Below, one piece after another: positions 1 through 11,200 of a stretch of 52,554 nt of DNA (the first letter of the stretch is position 1; each line of letters opens with the position of its first letter). The DNA comes from Lingula anatina (taxonomy: Eukaryota; Brachiopoda; Lingulata; Lingulida; Lingulidae), in assembly GCF_001039355.2 (NCBI RefSeq), contig NW_019775846.1:312001-364554 (forward strand). The letters are read 5' to 3'. Under the pieces are notes generated by a model. That model worked only from the letters and a program-made list of their open reading frames with translations. It did not search any database and was not told the origin of the DNA. Made by a program: the position numbers and the translations under genes.

Positions 1-342
1 AGGAAGGCCAAGAAGTCTACCATACCAGGAGAACTCAGCAAAGAGCTTCGCCCAGTAACAGCAGGTTTGAATACGTTCGGGACATCTGAAAATAAAATAA
101 AAGCGAAAATTCTAAAGCCTGGTGACATAACCGGGACCGTTTCTAAAGTCTTACCAAGAGAACTGGATAATAAGTTGCCGATTGTTATGGCAAACAAATT
201 GAATAATATGATTGAACAGGAAAAGCAAGATGTGGCCGACGAGGCCAAACCGTCGAGTCGAGCCTTAGGTGCTATTTCGGAACTTTCCGTAATTTCAGAG
301 GGCGCTGTCAGCTTTTGCGCCTCCGACGGTTCAACAACGTAA
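1..342 (+). CDS. 3' part of an unrecognised protein-coding gene
   Basis: Frame 1 is open from the first base of the window to a TAA at 340-342, so this is the C-terminal part of a gene that begins outside. The product is hydrophilic and rich in Lys, Glu and Ser (for example GTVSKVLPRELDNKLP), with no domain I recognise and no membrane segment. A second stretch that also looks coding lies in frame 2 from about 299 (just after an acceptor-like TTTCAG at 293-298) to a TAG near 475, with hydrophilic sequence such as NELQNKIKENIDG. I could not find a splice that joins the two frames. Either the true last exon is spliced differently, or there is a frameshift in the gene or the assembly. No function is proposed. 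Confidence 0.4.
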   Translation, partial: RKAKKSTIPGELSKELRPVTAGLNTFGTSENKIKAKILKPGDITGTVSKVLPRELDNKLPIVMANKLNNMIEQEKQDVADEAKPSSRALGAISELSVISEGAVSFCASDGSTT

Positions 343-2682
343 TGAACTCCAAAACAAAATCAAAGAAAATATTGATGGGTCAAATAACCAGGGCAAAACA
401 TTTTCCGAATTATTTTTTAAAGAAAAACGTCCTGGGAAAAACACTTTTTCCAACGTATTGCACCTTTACAGATAGAGCCAACGAATCAAAACTGTCTAGT
501 CGGGCCGCACTGCTGGACTTATGAAGCTACCCCGCTCAATTTTAAATTTGTTTGCACTTGTTATTGTCGAAAACTTAACTAAATATTAGCAAGTGTAACA
601 TATTTGTACGCATTTTTATATAAAGAACACTGTAACTCACGTTAGCCTATCTTGCCAAATTTTATTTACAAAACCTCTTTCACACATACGCAGAATACGC
701 AAATCTGTTTTTAGTAATTTTGCCGCGTTTTAACCACTTTTTAGTATTGTTGTCTTGCAGTGTTAAGGAGATCAAAATACCTGTATTTGTATTTTATAAT
801 GTTTGTACTTTAGAGTTTAATACTTGATTTTTATTTAAATCTTCAGTTATGTAATGTTCTGGAAAAATGACTGCTTGATTAACCCTGACAAATATTGCTA
901 TTTGCCAGTGACGCTCATTATCGCTCAAAGGACAGTAACTAGTCAGAATGATGTAAGTGTAAAGATATTGATGCAAGGCGATACTTATGAATAAAACAAA
1001 TCTTCACTGAATTTGATAGTTTTTGTAAATCATACCTGCCTTGTTGTTTCTTTAGTCTGTGTTCAGCACCGCACAAATCACGGTCCTGCCTGCGGTTCCA
1101 GGCCTACAACTACCAGACTCGGCACCGAATGATTCTGAATTCACCGGTAGATCGGACCACACCACCCGGTGTGCGTCAGTACGCATTTCACAGTATCATA
1201 CCCCGGAACATATTTTGAGATGAGGTGCACTACTTTCCAACCCCGCTGAGAATCATCACTTTCACATCGCGTACTAGGCGCGACTGATACTCTGAAGCGC
1301 GTACTGACACACACCTTGAAAACGGGTAGTGTGGTCCGATATACCGGTGAATTCATTATCGTTCGGTGGTGAGTCTGGTAGTTGGGTAGGCCCGAGTTCA
1401 GGGACGACTGCTTTCCAAGATTGGTCAAGGAGGGTTTCACGAACGCCAACAGTTTCCCTATCTTTGGCCGCCACTTATCACTTGATAAAGTTATTCCATG
1501 AGTGTAGTGGAAATCAAAGTTATTACCTTATAATTATTAAAAGAAGTCCTATTTTGATGATTATCAATTTTATACACTTGCTGGTGTTGGAAGGTAGGCG
1601 GACTGTCCCCATGTCAGTCCACGCAAAATAAAATTGCACAAACTAAAGAATTGATCATTATCACTTTGACTGGCTTCTAATGTGTTAAAGGGCAGAGTTT
1701 AGTCTTCAAATATAGCAGTCATACTCATTTAAATGTTCGAAATTGGTCGCAAAAACGTTTCTGGAAGCCTTCGATAAGGTTCGTCGTAAAGTTGACAAAT
1801 TATTCGCCCGTTTCTCGCAATATTTCACGTGAAAAGGGAAATATTGACAAGTAAACAAAAATATTTACTTTTTACTAGAAATGCACCTCAGAATGTACGT
1901 AATACAAGAACAGACTCCGGACCTAAACTTATTACAGACTAATTGCCGAAAAGCGCGCGAAACGTTTATTATTATTATTATTTGTTTATAAAGAAATCAC
2001 AGGCAGGAGAAATGGAAAACGAAAAGCAATTAAAAACATCACTACGAATAAACAATACAACAGTGCCGTAAACGGAAATCGTCTCCCCTTCCCACGATTT
2101 TTTAATGCATTTGAAGTAGTTGTATTACTGACAAGGCCCTACCACAAGAGCATTTCCCCTGGCACTTGAATAAATCATATATATTTCATTGCGCTTAAAA
2201 TTGGTTTCTATGGATGAAAAACATATCAAGAGTTGATATATTTGACGTCGAATAACAAGAGAAAATATTGACTTGCTTCTTTATTACACTGCAAAGATAC
2301 TTTTCACTAGACAAGAAAAACAATGACTATGCAAACAAAACCTGGAGAATTATTATAACAGGCGAGTAATAACAAATGAATATAAAGCAATAACTGATCG
2401 ACGAATGTTATGCTCAGCATGATTGTATAAAACAAAAGTTTATGGACATGTGCCAAACCAACACCACTGCTTGGCAATACAAATCAAAATGTGGCACTAG
2501 TTCTTGGAATAAATGTCAGTTGAGCGGCAGTAAAGCAGGTCGGCCATTGAAGTCTTTGCATTCAGGTGAAATTAATTTGAATGACAGAAACTGTAGCCTA
2601 ATAATCCCACTTCAAATATGGAAATATTGTTCACAGGCCGTGGTCCTTGTATCAGAGGCTGCCGAAATTATCCATCCTTTTG
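343..2682. other. intergenic DNA between the first gene and CCT4
   Basis: I see no conserved coding sequence here after the possible frame-2 tail near 475. It contains the fold-back element at 1101-1392 and the CCT4 3' flank. An AATAAA on the minus strand (TTTATT at 2280-2285) is a candidate CCT4 polyadenylation signal about 400 bp past the stop codon. The rest is AT-rich sequence without a pattern I can interpret. Confidence 0.5.
1101..1392. mobile_element. fold-back (MITE-like) inverted repeat
   Basis: The arm at 1101-1198 matches the reverse complement of 1286-1392 over about 100 bp, with scattered substitutions and one gap of 8-9 bases near the middle. Shared stretches include AACTACCAGACTC, GAATTCACCGGTA and ATCGGACCACAC. 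The spacer is about 87 bp. The element is richer in GC than its surroundings. No transposase is present and I did not find a convincing target-site duplication, so the superfamily is unknown. Two overlapping open frames at 1141-1474 (-) and one at 1329-1631 (+) are by-products of this palindrome or its flank. Confidence 0.7.
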
Positions 2683-4196
2683 TTATCTTGTATTTACCTG
2701 AAGTTAAAGAACATGTCAAAATTTAGAAATTGTGTAGGAAAATGGCATCAGAGTTACCCAGAGTATAAAATATGATATAACACAACACCATAATTTGATT
2801 TATTAGTATAAGTCAAACCAAGTCAAACAGTAAAGACTTGGGCCATGAAGAATGTGGTACTTCTGTATATTATAATTCTTACTACACAACTTGATATATT
2901 CATCCTGTTAGTACTGCTAATGCCTCTCTCATTCTGAAATATTTTCATAGTAATATACATCATTTTTGAGTTCTACTTACAATGTCATCAATCTTCATTA
3001 TGCTCCTGACCGTCTCAGCAGCTAATGTCACTGCACTGGTGGACACCAGCAGAGGCTGAACTACATTCTCTTCAAGGATGTTAGTTATACAACCCTAAGA
3101 ACAAAACCAATGAACTTAGTAATACAATCCAAGTAAAGAATTTGGATTTATTATTTCCCCAACAATTTTTGCAAAACTTGGAATCATATAATTCCAGCAA
3201 GTGGTACTGGGCATACTCAGATTACAGGGTATCTTATGGAAGAAAGGCTTTTTTTACCAAAACTCCTGTCCACTGATCACTGTCAGTTACTGATGATGCA
3301 TTTGTTACATCAAAAAACTACAATAACACCCTTATGTGAACATACCTTTCTGACATTTATCCCAGCTGTCTTCTCGCCCTGTGCATGCCTATTCCTGAGC
3401 TCTGTGACTGTGGCAATGGGATTGAGACCTGCGTTTTCAGCAAGAGTGAAGGGAACAATCTCCAGGGCGTCAGCAAATGCTCTGAAGCAGTACTGTTCCA
3501 TGCCAGTGAGGGTGTGGGAGTACTCTCTCAACCTCAGAGACAACTCAATCTCCGGGGCTCCACCACCAGCTATAAGGGCTCTGGAAGCAAATAGTAGAAA
3601 AAACATTGTATTACAAGGGCAACTACTACTTTCTACAATTCCCAGTACACACATTCCCAGTATACATCTTTTCAAATTTGCCATCTTCAGAGAGATTAAA
3701 AAGCACACAAGATGCTGCAGGATGGTAACCTTTGTTTTGAAGCATTTTTACTTAGCTTAAATTTTAACAAGGGTGTAGCAATTAACTTATTATTCAAATC
3801 GTTAACGATCAATTGAGAATTAAATTAAATTAATTAATTAACTGCTTCAATTAAACCCGACAATTGTTATGAACTGAGCAATTTACATACCTCTTCTTCA
3901 CTAAACATCTTATGACACAGAGAGCATCATGAATTGATCGGTCAGCCTCCTCCAAGACCAATTTGTTGGACCCTCTGACCAGAATACTGACGGACCTGCC
4001 CCCACTTTGTATGCCAGTGACCTTGTTAAAATTGTTAAAAGTAATAAATTATTCATTCTTGACTACCTTTGACAAAACACACGTCTTCACATTTGACTTT
4101 CAATTGGGAAGAAAAAAGGTGAAACAGGTCCCACCGTTCTTTCAGAGCTCTTCATTTCTACTGAATTAGACTTTCATCCCCCCCCCCCCAAACACC

Positions 4197-4248
<52 letters not shown>

Positions 4249-7200
4249 GCACTGTTGCACTTATAAGAAACAGTTGTAGTACCTTGACTATCTTGCTGCT
4301 TCCAGTTTGGACTTCTTCCACCAGATCTGCAGCAGCCAACATATCAGGTTGGAAATGATCGAGACTCGCAATTGGTTTGCAGCCCAAACTCTGAAAGTCA
4401 ATAATCAAGCATAACAATATTGTCTCATTTATTATCATCGTTCCGATTCCCAAATTTTCAAAGTTCAATTTTCCTTTAATGATACAAAGTGTTACTTCCT
4501 ACTAGATAAGATATAATTTTTCACATCCATGACTCACAAAACTTTTAACTGGTAAATTTTGTTAACACACTCACCTTGCAATAAAACTCTATGTCTTCCC
4601 TTTCTATATCTTTTATCACCAAGATTTTCATTTTGGCCAGAAAATGTAGAGCTAAATCACTTACAGCATCCCTGGAAATATAATACACATTGAAGATAAC
4701 TAGTAAGAATAATGAAAAGACATATTTAAAGACTGAAATAATTTCCATCACATTTATTTTAAAACTTAACAAGTACACATTTCAAATATATTGCATTCCA
4801 CAGCAAACCAATTACATAAGTTTTGAGTGAGAGATAAATTATTTACCTCAAGATGGACTTTTGTATTAGGAGGACATTACAGCCAGCTTTCTTTATCTGT
4901 TTTACAATATTGAGGATATATGTTCTCTCTTCTTTCATTATTCTGTCCATTTGTGCATAGTCAGAAATAATCACATTGTTCTCCATCTGCAACAAATATT
5001 AGAAATTTGTTTATATAATTTGAAGCCCTTTTATAACTTTATTATCAAATCAATATTTCATATACTCTAACGAAAAGTGAATAGTTACACGTCTTATTTC
5101 TAAAACACTGATGTCATACATATGGACCCAATAATTCAAATAACAGGAATCAATACATTAATGACTTACATCAGTTTTTGGTGGTGAAATACAAAACTGT
5201 ATTAAACCAATCTTTGCTTTTTCCACTTTATTTGGACCCCCACTGCCAGCAGTTCTCTGTGTAAAGACAACACCATCAATGAGCTCCGTGTCATCTACTG
5301 TGCCCCTGTAAAGTATATCAACAGATGAGATTTTATTAAATTCATATTTTATCTAACAGTAACAGCTAGGACATGAAAAGAAGACAATTTCATTATCAAT
5401 TGGGATAGAATTTCAAAAATAAAACATTTACATACTACAAAAAATTAAATTTTCTTACTCTAGACCAATCAAGCTGGGGGAAAATATCTGGACTAAATAG
5501 AACATCCCTTACAAAAATATGTAAAACGCTCCAACTCACCCAAGCTTTTTGACAACCCTGATGTCCCTTAAGTCTACATTTGTATCTGATGCTGGGTCTA
5601 CCACTTTTAAAACTGCATCCACAGCAATTGGTGAAAGGGAACTGGAGTATTGTGATACAACCTGAAATAAAAGAAATGGTTTGCACGTTTGTCATATAAC
5701 TTGTAATAAAACATTCCCAACTTAAAGGATAATTTACACTAAAAAAGAAAAATTATGCAAAATGCATTATTCTATTTTCTTTCACAGAAAAGACCACAAG
5801 GACTAAAACTGATAATTGAAAATATCTTTTAGAGCACTTAGCAGTATAACAGTTTTTCTGGTTACTATAAAACCCGTAACACCACAAAACTACTGATAAT
5901 ATTTTATCTCAATCATCTAAAGATAAAGGGGTATTCTCACACATTTAGTTCATACTAAGCAAAACACCACTTCCATTTTTGCTCACCTTAGAATTGAGAG
6001 AAGTGGAGGCACTCTTAAGTAAAGAGGCACGATCACTTAGTTCTACTTTTGTTGCCATTGTGGACTCCAGAATTTCACAACATTTTACTGCTGCCGACTG
6101 AAACGCTTCAGATATAGTTGTTGGATGGATACCTGACAAAAATGATCAAACACTATAATCCTCTGTAAAAACAATTTCTGAAAAAAATAAATAACACTCA
6201 ATAACTAAGCTCTTTTCTTCCAAATAAGACATTATCCAATTAGCCTTTTAATTAGCCTTAGCCTTAATTAGCCTTAATTTTAAACTGCTGCTCAGAACAT
6301 TCTACATGGATTCCATTAAAAGTATTACTATCAGATATGGATGTAAAATTACCATCATCTCACCTTTGGCTAATAGCTTGGCACTGGCATCAAGAAAACT
6401 TCCAGCAATGACAACAACAGATGTGGTGCCATCTCCAGCTTCAACATCTTGGGCTTTGGAAAGTTCCACCAGCTGCAAGGCAAACCCACACCATTCACAG
6501 TATTACACTTGAGCAAATAATACAGCTGGCAGTAATTAGATGTTACTTGCACACTGAGATTACATGTTATTGATGACTCAACAGATGACTCTTTCAGAGT
6601 AAATAGCATTTTTACGTGATCAAAACTCCATGAACCTTATTCATCAATTCAGGGCACAATATGAAGGTAGTAATATAAAGAAAAGTCGGGTATTTGACTT
6701 TTATAAATTTCTTTCTAAACACCTGGATACATTCACAATATTTATTATAAATGATTCTTTATACTATATTTTGTTGGATAAAGATAGATTAAGTTATTAT
6801 TTACATTACATACCATTTTAGCTGCTGGATGCAACACTTGCATTTGTTTGAGAATTGTGGCCCCATCATTTGTAATGGTCACATCTCCATTGGCAGACTG
6901 GATCTAAAGTAACATTTGCAAATATAACTGCCTTTCGTTTTCAAATATATGGTTTTAACTGCATTTTTATATCTGCAATCCCACAAATAATTCTTTGGCA
7001 AACAAGTTATAAAATACTTTCAATCAGTTTAAATAATTACTTAAATAAATTGACTAATCTAAACCATATGCGTTTGCACCGCCCTGGTAACATAACAGTT
7101 TCTGGGCTCAATCTGGAATAAATTTTCTCTCCACCAAACAAACAGCCAAACCAAAATTTTTCACAAATTGCTTTATGATAAATACTGGTATTAAGATTTG

Positions 7201-7984
7201 GTACTTCTGATTTGGTAAAAATTTTCAATAATGCAAGTTTGAACTTAGATATAAGTACGTTTCTGTCTAGACACCAAGTAAAATGTGCAAGAGTAACTTA
7301 CCATTTTGTCCATGCCCCTTGGGCCTAGACTTGTTCGGATGGCATCGGCAACCGCTGCAAACAAATGTTCAATAATGTCATTATATCATGTTTGACAGCA
7401 GATTCATTTCTTGCAATAAATTAAAGCCCTTTTGAAGATATTAACAGTTATCTAATTATATCGCATCAGATAAACAATCAAAATCAACCTCAAAAAGGAA
7501 AATTGTGGAGCTGCCGAAATTGGAATGCTCGCATTACAAAAAATAATTTTATTACATTTATAGAGCAATAGGAAAAAGCGATCAGGGACTGAAAATCTTA
7601 GATCCCAGTACAGACAACGAATCAACGTTAGGCTTTTACAAAACTCTGTGATAACTGACATCAAACTGAGATGGTCGACGAGTGAGAACAAGACTCGGCA
7701 AACTACCATTTACTTCAGTACAGTATCAGAGCTTTGCTTCGAATGTGATGTCCAAGTCTTTGGTACTTTCACACACAATAGCAAAAAAAAACCTTCATAT
7801 TAAAATATGCAATATAGAGAAACGCATCAAAATGTTGAACTTAACTAAATTTTTATGTTACAATTTATTTTTCGTATGCCATACCTTTCGCTGCAGTAAT
7901 ATTACTGTCCCTCACTGCAGTTGGCTTCTCTCTGTCCCTGTATTCTGACCGACTACTAGGTTGTTGCGTTTTCCCTTTCGACAT
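2683..7984 (-). CDS. CCT4: T-complex protein 1 subunit delta (chaperonin CCT4)
   Basis: CCT4 is one of eight paralogous subunits of the cytosolic TRiC/CCT chaperonin, an ATP-driven double ring that folds actin, tubulin and WD40 proteins. Coding exons (minus, 5' to 3'): 7984-7885, 7354-7302, 6903-6814, 6472-6364, 6132-5987, 5661-5540, 5305-5170, 4986-4847, 4671-4575, 4390-4283, 4021-3891, 3580-3346, 3094-2981, 2697-2683. All junctions are GT-AG, the phases agree, and the sum is 532 codons including the stop (531 aa; the human protein is about 539). Group II chaperonin marks are present: LGPRGMDKM at 43-51, the ATP-binding GDGTT at 94-98, and GGGAPE at 416-421. Delta-specific stretches such as [19 protein letters not shown] identify the subunit. 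The last exon encodes only V-N-T-R plus stop, matching the family's C-terminus. The ATG at 7984 gives the expected MSKGK-like start. It shares a divergent promoter with DTL. Confidence 0.97.
4178..4246. repeat. poly-C run and (CA)n microsatellite
   Basis: A run of 12 C (4178-4189) is followed by about 24 CA units (4198-4246), inside CCT4 intron 10. It produces a spurious minus-strand reading frame with a poly-CV tract. Confidence 0.95.
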
Positions 7985-8228
7985 GGTGAAAGATCAAAGC
8001 TTTTAATGTGTAACTGAAATAAATAAAGGGTACGATGCTCTTAAAAATCTAATGATTTTACTGGATTTTGGGACTGAACCTTCTAGTAAATCTGTGCTTC
8101 CAATATGGCTTCCACTTAACGCGAGATCTCCTCAATTGAATTAGGTCAAATATGACGTACATGGCGGGAAGTTGTTAAAATTCACACCAGCTTATTTTCC
8201 AGTATTTTCCATCAAAGAAGTTATATTC
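7985..8228. promoter_or_regulatory. divergent CCT4/DTL promoter with E2F site
   Basis: Only 244 bp separate the CCT4 and DTL start codons, which point away from each other, so both promoters and 5' UTRs must lie here or overlap. GGCGGGAA at 8163-8170 is a consensus E2F site (TTCCCGCC on the other strand) 58 bp before the DTL ATG. DTL is a known E2F-controlled, S-phase-linked gene in other animals, so the site makes sense. CCAAT occurs at 8100-8104. No TATA box is evident. An out-of-frame ATG at 8161 opens a uORF of only five codons on the DTL side. Confidence 0.65.
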
Positions 8229-11200
8229 ATGGCTTTATTGTCTCGATTATTTGCAAGGGAGGCAACAGCATCGTTTGGTAAAGAAGGTATGTTCATAAAT
8301 GCATTTGAAACATTAGAGATTGCTCATTGTGGTCAGTGCTTCGCTCCTTGTCTACAGGACTAAGACAGACTTATCGCAGTGCTGATTTAGTTACCGAGTG
8401 TTTATAATTAGATGAAAATCTTTTGCCCTGGACTTCAATTCCAGGTACCTTAACGTCCTGCTTAGACCGGATCACAGAGGATTTCAGGTGCTACAGCTTT
8501 GACCAGCACCTGATTGAAGGACAAGAATATGAGGTAAATTCTGTACTCATTGGTATTAGTCACTATCACTGAATATGCATTTAAATTGTAGGCAGCAACT
8601 TGAGCAAGGCTTTGGGTGTCTAGAATTACTGCACAGCGTAATAGTTCTTGGTGAATAGATAATGATATACTGATAAAGAACACCTTTGAAAACACCAGAA
8701 AATAGTTGTGTGTGTATTTATCCTTTCATTAGTTACCAGCAATTTATAGGAGTAGATGATGCATGGCAACATACTTTTTTTTTGTACTCAACACTTCCAT
8801 TGATACAACACATGCAATAAAGCTTGTATTTTTAGTGCATTGTTGCAATTTTCATACAGTTAAAATAAAAAAAATGTTTTTCATTACAGATTATCCCCCC
8901 TTTTGCATGCAGTTTCTGCAAAGGTAAGCAATGATATATATTTTTCACTTATTGAGATATTTTGATTGTTGTTTTGTGAAAAACTTAAGCAATTTATGTG
9001 TAAATTTAAAAGGTTTTTATAGATCCTTTAGATTGATTTTCATTTAACATTTTCATAACTTTTATTCACATTTGACAGTATACTTGCCTCACTTACTTAA
9101 AACTTTAAAAAATGCTATATTTGCTCAAAAGCCATGAAAGTATTAAGTTTATGATATTTGATTGCATACATATTGATGTATAATGATTTTGTGTTAAGTC
9201 CCAGGGAGTTTGCATTTTCTGGCTGTGGCAGATGAAGATGGAACAGTGGTGCTTTACAACCTGAATAAAACAGGAACTGAAGCTGTTGTTAAAGGTAATG
9301 CCTCCATGTTTTATTTCTCCTCCTGACAAACTTTTTCTTTTTCTTATGAAAGAAATTGTGTAAGCTTGAAGGAATACTTCAGGGGCGGATCCAGAGCTAT
9401 TTTCTAACAGTCTTCCAAATTATATTTATTGATCTATCCTCCAATTTTGACCGTCTTCCAACAGAAAAAATAAGATACCTTTTAATGTAAACTTGAAAAT
9501 CTGACCGTCTTCTGGAAGACCCAGAAGACGGCCTAAATCCGCCCCTGTACTTAAAGGTTACTAAACAACTACATCACAATGTGGTTTAGTTATGAATTTT
9601 CATGCAATTTTGTGAGTAAGTAGATTTTTTGATAGGGTATAAGTATCTATGCACTGTCATGAAAATTTATACATGTAAGTAATTAGCATGTTCATATCCA
9701 GATATATTATAATAGTTAAACTTAAGTCAGGAATAACCTGTGCACTTTATTTCAGATTGGTCAGCCCATTCCAATGCCATCTTTGATGTCAGTTGGGTCA
9801 TTGGTGAAAACAAGATACTTACAGCATCTGGAGACCAAACAATAGCTTTGTGGGATGTGGAAACTTCACAAAAACTGGCTGTATTTCGTGGTCACACTAG
9901 TAGTGTCAAATCAATCAGCTCACGTTGGAATGATCCATGTAAGTACATCTAGTAAGATTTATGTTAGAAAGTCCCACTAACCAGGGATACCATGAAATAA
10001 GTAATTTAAATTAATTTTCAATTTTCAATTCATTTCAGTTCAGTTTATACATATATTAGCATTTACACAAGTTAAAATTAAGCTTGTAAAATATAGCTGT
10101 TTAGCAGGCTGCAGGGTTTTATGTTCCCGTTGATTGTCATGCTCTTTATAGAGTGATGTATTTACTCATATTTAAAGGGATATCCTCTACTTTTGAATTT
10201 TTCAGACATATTCAGCTCAGGTTCCAGAGATGGGCATATCATGCTCTGGGATACTAGGTGCAGTAAAAAAGGTCAGTGATAAACAGTGGTTCTTTGCAAT
10301 GAATTCCATGAGAATTTCCTCTGTAGCTGAAATTGATTAACTGGGATAAAAATATGTAGCTATTTGCTTAATTTTGAATCTTTGGGAAGAAAAGTGTTGC
10401 CAGGGAGCCTTGTAATTAAATGGATCAGAAATTATAAGTTTACAAATTTGGGTAATGTGCATACGGTATTCTGTTCCATTTGGGTTTAAAAGAACACTTT
10501 TCCAAGCTCTTTTGGCTGTAACAAACTGTAACTTAGTTCTAATTCTTGGTTTAAGATTTAAGGAAACTCATGGATTATTGCTGTTTTTGTTTTTAGATGG
10601 TTCCATCCCATCTGTTAACATTGTAAGGAATGCTCACCTCACCACAAGTTCAGGCTCCACACCCAAACCAAAGAAAAGAACAAAACTTGGCCCAGCTCAG
10701 GTATACATAACATTTATTTAAAAAAAAGTTCAATTTTTTCACAGTGTTTTGCCAGTTTCTCAATGATTTAGCAAAAACAAAAATGTGCTATTTGACCTAA
10801 ACAAAAAATTAACTCCAGTAAACCTAGTATTTATAGCAATATGATTATTTGCTTCTACTTAATATATATTTGATTTTGTTGTCATAATCCCGATGTGATT
10901 TTATGACAAATGAGGGATGTTTTAACCTATGTTCTTTGTACTGCAACTTGAAAGTGTTGTTTTGAAAACATTTTTGAAACTTAAGTCCTAACTAAGATGA
11001 AGATTATCTTGAAGGTATGTGAGAAAAATATCGTAATTATTTAATGAATATTATTTCAGGATTCTCAGCAAAGTGTGACATCTGTTTTATTCCAAGATGA
11101 GAATCATTTGGTTTCAGCAGGGGCTGTGGATGGGTAAGTTACTGCACTTTTTTTGGGTTTGGGTTCTGCAAAAAAAGAATTATGTAGTTGTCTGTTTTGT

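Noticed and set aside
1141-1631. Open frames of 66-102 codons on both strands
   Set aside because: The minus-strand frames fall inside the fold-back and the plus-strand one runs through its flank; none shows protein conservation.
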